The translations under genes and the position numbers were made by a program. Below are positions 45,836 to 56,697 of a stretch of 64,000 nucleotides of DNA, in pieces. This DNA comes from Capsicum annuum (Eukaryota; Streptophyta; Magnoliopsida; Solanales; Solanaceae). Below the pieces are notes generated by a model that saw only the letters and a program-made list of their open reading frames with translations, made no database searches and was not told where the DNA came from. Location of the stretch: the NCBI RefSeq assembly GCF_002878395.1, contig NC_061121.1, positions 129,885,749 to 129,949,748 on the forward strand, in the 5' to 3' direction. How positions within the stretch are numbered: position 1 is the first letter of the stretch; each line of letters opens with the position of its first letter.

Positions 45836-46561
45836 GATGCATCTTCTTCTTAATTAGAGCATGATCGAAAACCTCTACAAAAGATGTGACAATAACAACC
45901 TAACTCCATGTAGCCATAGAGAGAGAAAGTATTAATCCAAATACAAAATAACAAAAAGACTCATACTAGATGAGCTAGATAGATGTAGCATGCCTATACA
46001 ACTCATGAAATTAAGTCTCAAAATCCATAACTCTCATGTAGACCTTTTATAACCTCAATAACTAGTCCCTCAGATAATCTCTAAGTCTACGAGACAAATA
46101 CATCTCCAAGAAAACCTCAAAGAACTAAGTCCATGTCAATGGGAAAGATCCAACTGGGCTATATCAAATTTTACCCTCCACCATGTAGATCTTGAAAATC
46201 CAAATAGAAAGTGGTTTAGTACACACCACGAGTCTCAACTAGGCCTATACTACGGAGCTTATCCTTGCATGCAACCAAGTAATCCTAAGCATCGCGGTGA
46301 ACCAGAAAACCTAGATTTAGTCAATCTAAAGAACATACCCATAATATTCTACTCCTCAACTAGCATAGTTGTCATAAACCGATTTAAGAGCCATGATGGC
46401 ACCTACTCTATCCCGCCCATAGGTAAGCCAAACCCTGGCCTAAAGATATTAGTGAGGCCCTTTTGCCAAGGGCACAACGATTATGTCATCATGGTGGCCT
46501 ACCAATGATTATGTGAACGAAATAAGTAAAATTATAGAAAATGACTTGAAGGGTCATTACA
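45836..46561 (-). pseudogene. gag: Second copy of the gag-LTR fusion (S2)
   Basis: 45,836-46,385 repeats D's gag at 42,338-42,885 (gatgcatcttcttcttaatt; catgcaaccaagtaatcctaa). The fusion gtcataaaccgatttaagag, then ccatgatggc, is the same. An LTR remnant follows to about 46,480, then a short stretch leading to the LTR terminus gaagggtcattaca at 46,561. Copy S1 lacks the part corresponding to about 46,480-46,793. Confidence 0.7.
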
Positions 46562-46599
46562 ATGTCCACTACTAAAAGGACATTTGTCCGCAAATGTAA

Positions 46600-47785
46600 A
46601 GGATTAAAATATACTTAAAGTCTTGAATAGATGAGGGTACAAGGTCTGCATCTCGCTGTCGATTTCCAAAGTAGCCTCCTCTACTAGTGGAGCCTCCACT
46701 AAACCATAACTATAGGAATCTCCTTAGTGCACAAACGTCTGTCATCACTAGCAAAATAAACACAAGCTCCTCCATGAAAGTCAAATGCTCAACTAGATGT
46801 AATGAGTCCCATTTATATGCATAAGATGGATCAGTAATGTATCACTACATCATAGAAACATGGAAAATCAGATGAACATCAACAACATCTGGAGGTAAGG
46901 CAAACTAATAAGCTACTTCGCTAACTATGTGAAGAATCTCAAAGGGTCCGATATATCTAAGGTTGAACTTGCCTTTTCTCCTGAACCTTATCACACCCTT
47001 CATCAGTGACATATAAAGAAACACCCTATCACAGAATCTAAATCTCAAGGCACGAAGCCTGCGGTCCTTAAAAGCCTTCTGCTTACTCTGAGTTATTCTC
47101 AACCTATCATGTATTGCCTTGACTTTATCCAATTACTCTTGAAGTATGTCGATACCATGAGGCCTAATCATAGAAGACTCCAACCATCCAATCACGGAAT
47201 GACATCTCCTACCATTCAAAGTCTCAAAAGATGTCATCTTAATACTCGAATTATAATAGTTATTATATGCAAATTTTTCCAAGTTTAAGTGTTTCTCCCA
47301 CTGACCATCAAAATTTATAATACAAGCTCGGAGCATATCCTTGAGAACGTGAATTATCCGCTCTTACTAGCTATTTTTCTATTTTTGAAAGGTTGTACTA
47401 ACATCCACCTTAGTACCCAACTTCTTCTTAAAGGATCTCTAAAATCTTGAAGTGAACACGGAACCCTGGTCTGAAATAATAGACATAGGCACACCATGCA
47501 AATGAACTATCTCTTTAAAGTAGATATGGGCTATCCTCTCAGCACCAAAAGACATCTGAATAGGAGAATGTGCTGATGTGGTCAACCGATCTACAATGAC
47601 CCAAATACCATCAAAACCATCGAAAGTGCAAATCAAACCACTAACAAAATCTGTGCTCATACATTCCCATGTTCAATTGAGAATGGGCAATCTCTGAATT
47701 AAACCACTTGATTATTGATGCTCAGCCTTCACCTGCTTACAACATAGGTAACAAGCTACAAAGTTTGTCACATCTCTATTTATGC
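46600..47785 (-). pseudogene. pol: Integrase with chromodomain-like tail, piece H
   Basis: Tail near 46,690-46,620: VEEATLEIDSEMQTLYPHLF. C-terminal fold 47,132-46,905 (SLMKGVIRFRRKGKFNLRYI, GPFEILHIVSEVAY). Core C-terminal part 47,336-47,133 (MLRACIINFDGQWEKHLNLE, KFAYNNYYNSSIKM). Core 47,660-47,439 with MSTDFVSGL and ISDQGSVFTSRF, giving two catalytic aspartates; the third acidic region is broken. The zinc-finger part near 47,740 reads VACYLCCKQVKAEHQ. Confidence 0.82.
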
Positions 47786-48513
47786 CACATCACTAATAGT
47801 GTTGCCTCAAATTTTTGTATATCTTAGTTGTACCTGGGTAAATATAATATCAAGAGCTGTGAGCCTCATACAAAATCAACTAACTAAAGTCATCTACTCT
47901 CAGAACATAAATAGAACTATCAAATCTCAAAACAACCTCAAAATCTATGGTATCTCTCTTGCTCACCACACAACCCCTGATCATGGAAGATGTAAACACT
48001 ATTATTCTGAAACTGGCGATCCCAAATCTACTCAAACAGCAAAAACCTCACCTCAATATTTACAAGAATTCTTCAAGGGTCTAAAATATAAAGTTGCACC
48101 ATCAAATTGGCTAAGGACTAAATGTCCCATGCCAATGGCCTCTTAGAAACAAAAATACCAGAAAAACTACCCACGCTCACTGCCTTCTAACTCATGGCGT
48201 CGTCTATAATATTTTCCTTGCCTAGATAATACAAAATAGAGATATCATTAGCCTTAAGAAACTCCATCCATCAATGTTACCTTGTACTAGCTCCCTCTAG
48301 GTCAAAATATGTTGAATATATCACAATGCACACCACAAAGATAATGCCTCCAAATCTGAAGTGCGAAAACTACAACTACCAACACCAAATCATAGGTGGG
48401 GTAGTTTCGCTCATGCATATTAAGCTGCATCTAAGAATAAGCTATAACATGACCCTGCTGAAATAATACACAACCAAATCCAACACCAAAAGCATCATAA
48501 TACATGGTGAACC
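47786..48513 (-). pseudogene. pol: RNase H remnant, piece H
   Basis: Around 48,430-48,340 the minus strand reads [20 protein letters not shown], the second RNase H motif with its catalytic glutamate (DLELAAVV) changed to valine. YYDAFGVGFGCVLFQQGHVI at 48,500-48,435 is the first motif (CDAS region). The homology to D stops at 48,513. Confidence 0.78.
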
Positions 48514-50660
48514 TATCACGACCCAAACCAGGGCCTGGTCGTGACGAGCATTTCGAACCATAGAGGCCCAAAACACCCCTATCTGTCTGATAATCATGCA
48601 CATAATTCATGACAAAAGAAATGCAGAAGATACATAATATAACGAAAACGTGGTCAAGAATCATATGAAAATAAAAATGGGGAATAGTGTCCCACAATCT
48701 AAATTAACATCTCTAAAACCGTCTGCGAAATCTCTAACAAATGACTGAGTTAAGTAACCGTATATAAACTGGGACAAGGACCCCAGTAGACCATAAAACT
48801 GAACATAAGATAATAGGACTGCAGTACATAAGACCTTCCAAAACATACAAGGCTCACCACTTATCTCTGCAACTCTATCTGAATGATCTTTTGATTCTCT
48901 TGACCCCTAGACTGGGCCTCTGAACCTGAGAGGTTGGAGAGGGGAGGGGTTAGCATAAAAGTATTGCCACGCAGAGATATCAAAAAAAAATATAATATTT
49001 TTACAATATATAGTTGAGACCCATTATAAATCAAATTTCATATCAAATCATTTGAAAACACATAGATGTAATGCAATGGTTTTTTTCTCAACAATAATGA
49101 AATGCAACTGAGCTAGGTGGAATACCCTACATAATTTACACCAACTATCTAAACTCGGTTGCTATCGAGATTATAGTATAAGTGAGAGAGAGACACACAA
49201 GATCACATAGCATGGTGTCTCGACCCAATGGTAGTGCCCAAGATAATTTAGCTTGGGATCCTACCTATAGTTCCAATTTGGGAATGACATAAAGTCAAGT
49301 ACACAAGATCACTTAGCCTGGTACCAATATTCCGTGTCGGCAAACATATTTTCCAGCGATGAGCCCTTATGTCTCAAACGCCTTCTTCGAGCATTCATCT
49401 TTCTCATATAAAATCAATGCATTCAAATTTCATCTGATTCATTCACATATCATATTCTGTAGGGTATCATCATACCCGACTTAAAAGTCATCAAAATTAT
49501 ATCCATATATGCATAATCATGTAAAAACCCAGGTGCTTCATCATTTACAAGTGGTGAATAGTATTTATTTCAAATTTATGCTCTCTTTTGTTGATCACAA
49601 TATAATATGGGGGATTAAGACATTTTCATGGGAATTTAAAAGAAATTAATCATTCATATTTATCAAACTTCCATGGAAAATGTCAAATCACATATGCATG
49701 GTTTTAACCATTGAAGTGTATAGGCAAACAATTCCCATGACATAAAGTAAATGACTTTGAAATCATATTGAAAGGAAGATATTAGTATTTGATTGAAAAC
49801 CCCCATTTAAAAGCATGCATGTTCATAAAAACTACACCCATGAGATTTTTCGCTAACCCCACGTACCTCTAATTCCAAGGATAATTGATGTTTCTTGAAG
49901 CTTGAGGATTGGTGATTCCAAATATGTAATTATCTTTGAAAACCTACGGTCAAATCTTGAGCTATTTGGGTTTTTATTTTGAAACCCTGAGGAGAATATT
50001 TGAGGACTTTTGATGAATGAATATGTATTTTGGGGTCCTTGGAACTAAATTTTGTGTTTTAGGGCTAGGTAAGGGTGGAAAAGAGCCACTTTGTCTTTAA
50101 CATGGAGTATTTAAATCACTAGAATTCCTTACATAGGCGCCGCCCATCCCATTACCAATGTTCACATAGGCGCCGCCTAGGTTATCGCCTATGTTTACAT
50201 AGGCACCGCCTAGGATATCACCTATGTTTACATAGGCACCGCCTATGCTATTGCCTATCCTTTCCAGTGGCCATGGGCAATTGGTTAGGCGATGCTTATC
50301 ACTTTGAAAGGCCATAACTTATTGCTCGGGTGTTGGATTTTCGTCAAATTGGTATCGTTGGAAAGCTAACTCGAATACCTATCATTTCACACATAGTAGG
50401 CTTCCTAATTTAACATATACAGAGAGTTATGGTCGATGGAAGCTGATACAATTTACAACATCCACTAAAACTTAGTCGATTGAAATAGTTTCAACTCGTC
50501 CTCAAGTTGAAGGACCTCTATGGTATAAATTCAAGCTTGAGTAGACTCACATGCTATATAATAATTAACATGCCATATTGGCATAGGATATTATGGCTTT
50601 ATGATTAACAACGCATCGAAAGTATGGTCTATATTGTAGTCCGAATTGTAGGGCATTACA
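48514..50660 (-). repeat. 3' LTR of element G
   Basis: On the plus strand it opens tatcacgacccaaaccaggg (ancestral TGTCACG...) and closes gtagggcattaca; the minus-strand LTR therefore starts TGTAATGCCCTAC. 2,147 bases. It contains a 33-base tandem array at 50,131-50,262. The five bases before it are gaacc, but no matching duplication is found at the other end because that end is lost. Confidence 0.83.
50131..50262 (-). repeat. 33-bp x4 tandem array in G's LTR
   Basis: acataggc(g/a)ccgcc begins at 50,131, 50,164, 50,197 and 50,230, exactly 33 bases apart. The junctions form the inverted repeat GCCTATG-ttta-CATAGGC (50,187-50,204). The period is a multiple of three, so the reverse-strand frame at 50,097-50,315 reads as an 11-residue peptide repeat (GGAYVNIGD); I regard that as a by-product. 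Confidence 0.9.
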
Positions 50661-50675
50661 TTATCCCCCCTTAGG
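50661..50675 (-). other. Polypurine tract of element G
   Basis: On the minus strand tcctaaggggggataa lies directly before the LTR start. The preceding ggatgaatgatcct is shared with element A's tract at 4,844-4,860. Confidence 0.82.
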
Positions 50676-50789
50676 ATCATTCATCCCCGAATGATGATGC
50701 GGGACATAGACAGACATAATTTCAAGCATAATAAAGGACTAGGAAAGATAAGATAAGAATAGTACCTTCTATTTACTCCTTCATCGAAC

Positions 50790-52140
50790 CAAAAAAATTG
50801 GGATATCTAATTCTCATGTCATCTTCTGACTCCCAAGTTGCTTCTTCTGCTTTTTGATTCCTCCATAGTACCTTTACTGTGGCTATCTCTTTGCTCCTCA
50901 TCTTTCAAACTTAGCGATCTAAAATTTCAATGGGTTCTTCTTCGTAAGAAAAGAAGTCTGTCACTTTGATACCCTCTACTGGCAATACTATAGAATGATC
51001 TCTAATGTATTTCTTCAACATGGATACATGCAATACCGGATGAACGGAACCCAAACTTGTAGCAAAATTCTAACTCATATGCAACTGTACCAATCTTTTT
51101 AAAAATCTAATATGGCCCTACATAACGAGGGCTCAATTTACCCTTTTTTCCAAACCGCATAACTTCTTTCATTGGAGAAACCTTAAGAAACACCCAATCA
51201 CCAATTTCAAACTCTAGTTCTCTTCTATGAACATTAGCATAGGCCTTCTGACGACTCTGAGCAGTCTTGTTTCTCTCTCTAATGATCTTTACTTTCTCCA
51301 TCGCCTGATGAACAAGATCAGGCCCATATAACTGAGTCTCACCCAATTCATACCATCCTATCAGAGACCTACATCTCCTTTCATACAAAGCCTCAAATGG
51401 AGCCATCTTGATGCTGGCATGGTAACTATTATGGTAAACAAATTCAACCAGTGGCAGGTGATCTACCCAACTACCTTTGAAATCAATGACGCATGCCCTC
51501 AACATATATTCGATGGTCTTAATTGTATGCTCAGCTAGCCCATATTTCTGAGGGTGGAAACCTGTGCTCAAATTCACTTATGTACCTAAACCCTTCTAAA
51601 AGGATCTCCAAAACTGAGATGAAAACTGTGTACCTCTATCGGATATAATGAACACTGGTGCCCCAACCAATCGAACTATATTCTCAATGTAAATCTTAGA
51701 ATAAACCTCTCTAGAATAATTAGTCCTCACAGGCAAAAAGTGGGTTGACTTGGTCAACCGATCTACAATCACCCATATAAAATCATACTGGTTTCGGGAT
51801 CTCGGAAGTCCTGTAGTGAAGTCCATGTTTATCATCTCCCATTTCCATAAAGACAGGTCTATCTCTTAGGAAGTACCGCCTGGCCTCATGTGTTCTACCT
51901 TCACTTGTTGAAAGTTCAAACACTTGGACACAAAATCAGCTACATCACATTTCATGTTATTCCACCAATACAAGGTTTTAAGATCATGGTACATCTTAGT
52001 AGAGCCTGGGTGAATGACATACCTCAAAGTGTGTGCCTCATTAAGGATTCTTTCCCGTAGCCCATCGATATTTGGAACGCACAACCTACCCTGAAATCTC
52101 AGAATACCATCACCACCAATTTCAAATGACATAACCTTTT
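50790..52140 (-). pseudogene. pol: Integrase with chromodomain-like tail, element G
   Basis: HHCC part 52,132-51,866 (HPGSTKMYHDLKTLYWWNNM, KCLNFQQVKVEHMRPGG; the second cysteine of CxxC is phenylalanine). Core 51,835-51,596 (MINMDFTTGLP and ISDRGTQFSSQFW, two aspartates). Core end and C-terminal fold 51,577-51,107 (GLAEHTIKTIEYMLRACVID, keeping the glutamate; KGKLSPRYVGPY). Chromodomain-like tail near 50,890-50,800 (IATVKVLWRNQKAEEATWES, EDDMRIRYPNFF). Stops fall between 51,595 and 51,578 and near 50,940. The DDE triad is complete. Confidence 0.88.
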
Positions 52141-52970
52141 GTTAACCCACATCTTTCTTGATTTGCATCAAGATGGGATCTCCAACTAGTTTCTCCTTAA
52201 CTTCAGCACAAAAAGATGACTTAGCTAACTCATGATCAATCACCCCTCCATCTTTGAAGTCTAAGAGTCGTACTCCCAGATTTGCAAGGCGATGAATATC
52301 CTTCACTATCTCTTTCTTTCCTTCTTCTACATGAGAAAGACTACCTATAGACAACCTGCTGAGGGTGTCGGCTACAACATTTGCCTTGCCCGTATGGTAA
52401 TGGAGACTCATATCATAGTCTTTCAAAAGCACCATCCAACTTCTCTTCCTGAGGTTTAATTATTTCTGTGAGAAAACATACTGTAAACTCTTACGATCAG
52501 TATAAATATCAACATGCACTCCATAGTGATAGTGCCTCCAGATTCTAAGTGCAAATACCACGGCTGCTAACTCCAAGTCATGAGTGGGGTAATTGCGCTC
52601 ATGCACCTTTAACTGCCTAAATGCATAAGCTATCACCTTACCACGCTGCATCAATACACACACGGGATGCATCACAATAAACCACAAAATTATTTACACC
52701 CTCGGGAAGGGTCAAAACTGGAGCAGTAGTCAGTTTGTCCTTGAATTTCTCAAAACTATTTTCACACAAGTCAGACCATACAAACTTCATCTTTTTCTGA
52801 GTTAGTTTAGTAAGTAGAGTAGCTATGGTAGAAAAACTCTCTACGAACCTTCTGTAATACCCCGTCAAACGTAAGAAGCTCCGAATATCGGTTGGAGTCG
52901 TGGGTCTGGGCCATTTTCTCACTGCTTCAACTTTCTGGGGATCCACTCTTATCCGCTCACTGTACACAAT
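52141..52970 (-). pseudogene. pol: RNase H of element G
   Basis: Frame 52,967-52,638 covers the RT thumb and entry ([38 protein letters not shown], first catalytic aspartate). Frame 52,687-52,460 has [20 protein letters not shown] (glutamate) and [16 protein letters not shown] (aspartate). Frame 52,435-52,142 continues MVLLKDYDMSLHYHTGKANV, ADTLSRLS. All catalytic acids are present; one frameshift at about 52,660 and one stop near 52,455. Confidence 0.87.
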
Positions 52971-53700
52971 ATGCCCCAGGAAGGCAATAGTATCTAACTA
53001 GAATTTACACTTACAAAATTTGGCATATAGCTAATGATCCTTAAGGGTTTGAAGGATAATTCGGAGGTGATTGGCGTGATCCTCTTTACTCATAGAATAG
53101 ACCAGAATATCATCAATAAATACAATGATGGACAAGTCAAGAAATTGACGTAAAACTCTATTCATAAGATACATAAAGGTTGCAGGGGCGTTAGTCAACC
53201 CAAAGGACATGACTAGAAATTCGTAGTGACCATATCGGGTTCGAAAGACTGTCTTGGGTATGTCTGACTCCCTAACTTTCAAATCATGATAACCCAAACG
53301 AAGGTCTATTTTTGAAAAATACTTGGCACTATGAAGCTAGTTAAAAAGGTCGTCAATCCTAGGAAGAGGATATTTATTTTTAATCGTGACCTTATTTAGC
53401 TGACGGTAGTCTATGCACATCCGAAGGGACCCATCCTTCTTTCGCACAAAGAGAATGGGTGCACCCCATGGGGAAACACTAGGACAAATAAAACCTTTGT
53501 CTAGGGGGTCTGAAAGTTGTTTCCTTAACTCCTTTAGTTCCATAGGAGCCATTCTATATGGAAGAATAGAAATCGGATGAGTTCCTGGCAACACATAAAT
53601 GCCAAAATCTATCTCCCTATCAGGGGGTATCCCTGGGAGATCTGCGGGAAAGACTTCTGGGAATTCATTCAGTACAGGGACTGACTGCAAAGAAAGGTTT
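52971..53700 (-). pseudogene. pol: Reverse transcriptase of element G
   Basis: The frame from 53,867 ends in [79 protein letters not shown] and [12 protein letters not shown], where a stop follows at 53,337. The next frame, 53,297-53,031, has [40 protein letters not shown] and the intact FIDDILVYS. Only about two interruptions separate this from a full RT, making it the least damaged RT in the window. Confidence 0.88.
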
Positions 53701-54170
53701 CCAACTTTTGAATCTTTTACTCGGATTAAATGATACATACAACCTTTGGAGATAAGCTTTCGGGCTCTAAGGTAAGAGATAAAGTGACTTCTAGATTCCA
53801 CAGAACTCCCCGCCCATATAATTGGTGTCTTATTCGGAAAAAAAAAGTGACCTTTCGGGTTCTGCAATCAAAGGTGGCATAACACGAATGGAGTCAGTCC
53901 ATCCCAAGGATGGAATCAAAATCTATCATATCCAGTTCTATAAGGTCTGCCACAGTTTCCCTACTATGAATAGACACAACACAATTTCTACATACCCCTC
54001 TAGCAGCAACAGAATCACATACAGGAGTAGAAACAGAGAAGGGTTCTACAATAACTTCGGGCTCAAACCCAAAACCAACAACTACATAAGGGGTCACATA
54101 AGATAATGTAGAATTGGGATCAAGAAATACATAAACATCACAAGAAAAGATTCATAACATACCGGTGACA
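53701..54170 (-). pseudogene. pol: Protease of element G
   Basis: Near 54,135-54,100 the minus strand reads FLDPNSTLSYVTPYVVVGFG: the catalytic aspartate is present and the glycine of DPGST is asparagine. The fold continues through PVCDSVAARGVCRNCVVSIH and DLIELDMIDFDSILGMD to 53,894, a break, then the linker at 53,867-53,760 ([20 protein letters not shown]). The plus-strand frame at 53,822-54,106 is a shadow. Confidence 0.83.
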
Positions 54171-55265
54171 ACATCTGGTGAAGCTTCCACCTCCTAGCGG
54201 TTAGTCAAAGAATATAACCGGTTGCGACCGCTTCCAGAAGATGAAGGGGCACCCTTAGGAAAAGGAGCTATGGAGGCGGCTTGGGACTTGGCCCCCCCCC
54301 CCCCATATTTACTCTAGCAGAAGGATAATCTCTCTAAAGGTGACCCACTTTGCCATAAGTATAGCAGTTTCTCCCCTCAAACCAGCACTTCCCTAGGTGA
54401 TTCCTTCTGCAAACCTCACACCACAATAAGTACGACGCTGCTGGGCCACACTACCCTGAGACTGTATACCTAGAGCTTTGGACCCATGAGGAGTCTGAAA
54501 ACTCTGAGTTTGTCTATCTATCGGTGGTCTGGGTGCTGAGGCGCTGGCTACTGACTGTGCATTATTCCAAAACTTCTTCTTCTTCGACCATTTATTACCC
54601 CAGTTACCACTCTACAGCTGACTCTGGTGCTGGTCTGCAGATTTAGCAATCTTTTTCTTCTTGTCTTCCACCTGCTGCATATGAATGCTTAGTCGAGCAA
54701 ATTCTAACTCCTTATTCAACATAGCCCCCTGGCACTCAAGTACCAGGTTATCAGCAAGGCCAGATGTAAATTTCCTCATTCAGGCTCTCATATTACTAGT
54801 TAACTCTGGTTCATAGCGGGCTAGTTTATTAAACTTCAAAGTGTACTCCTGGACACTCATACTGCCCTACTTCAAATTCATAAACTCTTCCGCTTTGGTC
54901 TCCCTCAAATCTAGAGGAAAGAATAGATCAAAGAAAGCTTCCACAAATTTTACCCAAACTATGGGCTCAACACTTTCACCCTTTGCATCTTCCCAGTTGG
55001 CATACCACTGATTCATAATGTCCTTGAGATGATAGGTAGCTAGCTCCATCCCTTTAACCTCATCCACATGAAAAACCTTAAAGATTTTTTCAATCTCATC
55101 CATGAACACCTGTGGATCTTTCTTCACCTTGGTGCTAGTGAATTTTGGTGGGTTCATCTTCATGAAATGTCCGACTCTAGTAGCCTCAAATGTAATAGAT
55201 GCAGACCCAACACCTTTTGATCATTGAGGCTGGTTAGCTACCAACTGTGTTAGCTACCAATTGTG
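54171..55265 (-). pseudogene. gag: gag of element G
   Basis: Capsid part 55,163-54,867: MKMNPPKFTSTKVKKDPQVF, MDEIEKIFKVFHVDEVKGME, LATYHLKDIMNQWYANWEDA, a clear Retrotrans_gag domain, with EATRVGHF just upstream and LTQLVAN at about 55,255. The zinc-finger pair near 54,415-54,335 reads CEVCRRNHLGKCWFEGRNCY, TYGKVGHL, with one cysteine lost. A run of 13 C at 54,292-54,304 breaks the C-terminal part. A direct duplication of ttggtagctaac lies at about 55,225-55,262. Confidence 0.82.
54292..54304. repeat. C13 homopolymer
   Basis: A run of 13 cytosines, unusual in this AT-rich window. The true length may differ if the read or assembly slipped. Confidence 0.85.
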
Positions 55266-56697
55266 TCAGCATATGAATGGACTATCTGAATTTTGCATTT
55301 CAAATATCTCCTTCAGCAGTTGGGGGACGTTTGGCATTAGTTCACAGAATTCGAGATGGACTGGTCGGGACTGGAGGGACTCCCGGAGTAGGGACAAATT
55401 CCAAAGTGTGAGCCCTATTATGGGTCCGCAACCCATGGGTGGGACAGACCACATCTTCGTGAGGAACTCAGATAGTTCTATTGATTCATGACCATCTGTT
55501 AGATAATCTTGGTCTCAGATTCAGTTGAGTATTCTTGTTATCAAATCCAGAGATCTCCCGATAGATAGGCTTAATCTCAGTCACATATTCTTTTGAGTAT
55601 TCTTGGTATCAAATCCACAGATCTCCCAATAGATAGGCTTGATCTTAGTCTCAGATTCTATTGAGTATTCTTGTTTTAGATCCAGAGATCTCCCAATATA
55701 TAGTCTTGATCTCAATTTCAGATTCTATTGAGTATTCTTGTTATCAGATCCAGAGATCTCCCGATAGATAGGCTTGATCTCAGTCTCAAATTCAGTTGAG
55801 TATTCTTGTTATCAGATCTAGAGATCTCCCGATAGATAGGCTTGACCTTAGTCTCAAATTCTGTTGAGTATTTTTTTGTCAGATTTGGATATGTTCATTT
55901 TATTATCATTGATAATAGAATTCGGAGTCATCCATTAGAGATAGGTTGATCTCCGATTCTATCAGTCGAGAGAAGTAAGCCCAGAATTCAGTCACTGATG
56001 TAAGTATATCCAGTTAATTAGTTATCAGTATCAGATGATTCAGTGATTCAATATCTCAATGTAATAGTGAATTCAGATGACAGTAAAGTGGCATCTGATT
56101 TTCAGTATCTAGGGTTGTGATGATTGTGATTATCGTTTGTGCATTCTTGTATGTGTTCTCGTTCGGTACTCTCATGATTATTTAGTTATGTAACTGTTCA
56201 TGCATGAGCCCTTGCATTTAGCCTTAACTCATTTGCATACTCGGTACATTCTCGTACTGAAGCATTTGTGCTATGGTGTTTTATTTGACACCATAGGTCC
56301 AGAGGCACGTGATCTAGAGTTCCATCAGCAGTTCAGTCCTAGTCAGCAGCAGTAGACGTAGAAGTGAATCCTCTTTATTTGAAGAAGATCCTTGTATTAT
56401 TATTGCATCAAAATTTTTTTATTTTCAGTTGACAGAGTTATTTGGGGACATATCCCATCAACTCCACAGTTCATACAGTTAGAGGTTTTTCGAATGGATG
56501 TACTAGTATTCAGTTTTTAGTTTTGAGTATTTATAGATGTGTTGAACCTTATGGCTTGTTTCTGCCTATTTTTCCATATTTATTTTTTGATATTATGTAG
56601 TTTTCATGGTATAAAATATCAGTAAATGGTTAGCTTGTAGTCCTTTAGGGTCATGAGCACCGTGTAACGACTAGGGCGTAGTCTTGGGTTGTTACAC
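55266..56697 (+). repeat. LTR-like fragment in plus orientation
   Basis: The right end (gtgtaacgactagggcgtag, tcttgggttgttaca) resembles the 3' end of a chromovirus LTR such as G's (minus strand: gtcacgaccaggccctgg, then tttgggtcgtgata), but reads on the plus strand. The words ccataggtccagaggcacgt and atttggggacatatcccatc also have counterparts in G's LTR. The left end is not defined; 55,266-55,490 could still belong to G or to another element. The short frames here are not called. Confidence 0.6.
55490..55880 (+). repeat. 68-bp minisatellite, nearly six units
   Basis: gagtattcttg occurs at 55,527, 55,595, 55,663, 55,730 and 55,798, with a related gagtattttttt at 55,866, giving spacings of 68, 68, 67, 68 and 68. 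Each unit includes ccagagatctcccgatagat and aggcttgatctcagtc. Confidence 0.93.

Larger units (their letters stand above)
46562..48513 (-). mobile_element. Chromovirus piece H (3' part)
   Basis: Starts right after an LTR terminus (46,561) with a tract that on the minus strand reads ccttttagtagtggaca, then runs through the chromodomain tail, integrase and RNase H. At 48,514 element G's LTR cuts it. H's RT and upstream parts are not found on the other side of G. Confidence 0.78.
48514..55265 (-). mobile_element. Chromovirus G (Tekay/Del-like), one LTR, near-complete interior
   Basis: 3' LTR 48,514-50,660, polypurine tract, chromodomain tail, integrase, RNase H, RT, protease and gag, reading leftward. 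This is the best-preserved chromovirus here: RT, RNase H and integrase catalytic residues are intact, though frames are broken by a handful of stops and shifts. The 5' LTR and primer site are missing; the interior ends within N-terminal gag at about 55,265, where an LTR-like fragment in the opposite orientation begins. It interrupts piece H. Confidence 0.88.

Noticed and set aside
50097..50315. Peptide with a repeated GGAYVNIGD unit on the minus strand
   Set aside because: It is the translation of a 33-base tandem array inside an LTR. The open frame is a consequence of the period being a multiple of three; no start context or homologue is apparent.
55490..55880. CRISPR-like regular repeats
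   Set aside because: Units are contiguous 68-base tandem copies with no unique spacers, in a plant-like retrotransposon setting; it is a minisatellite.
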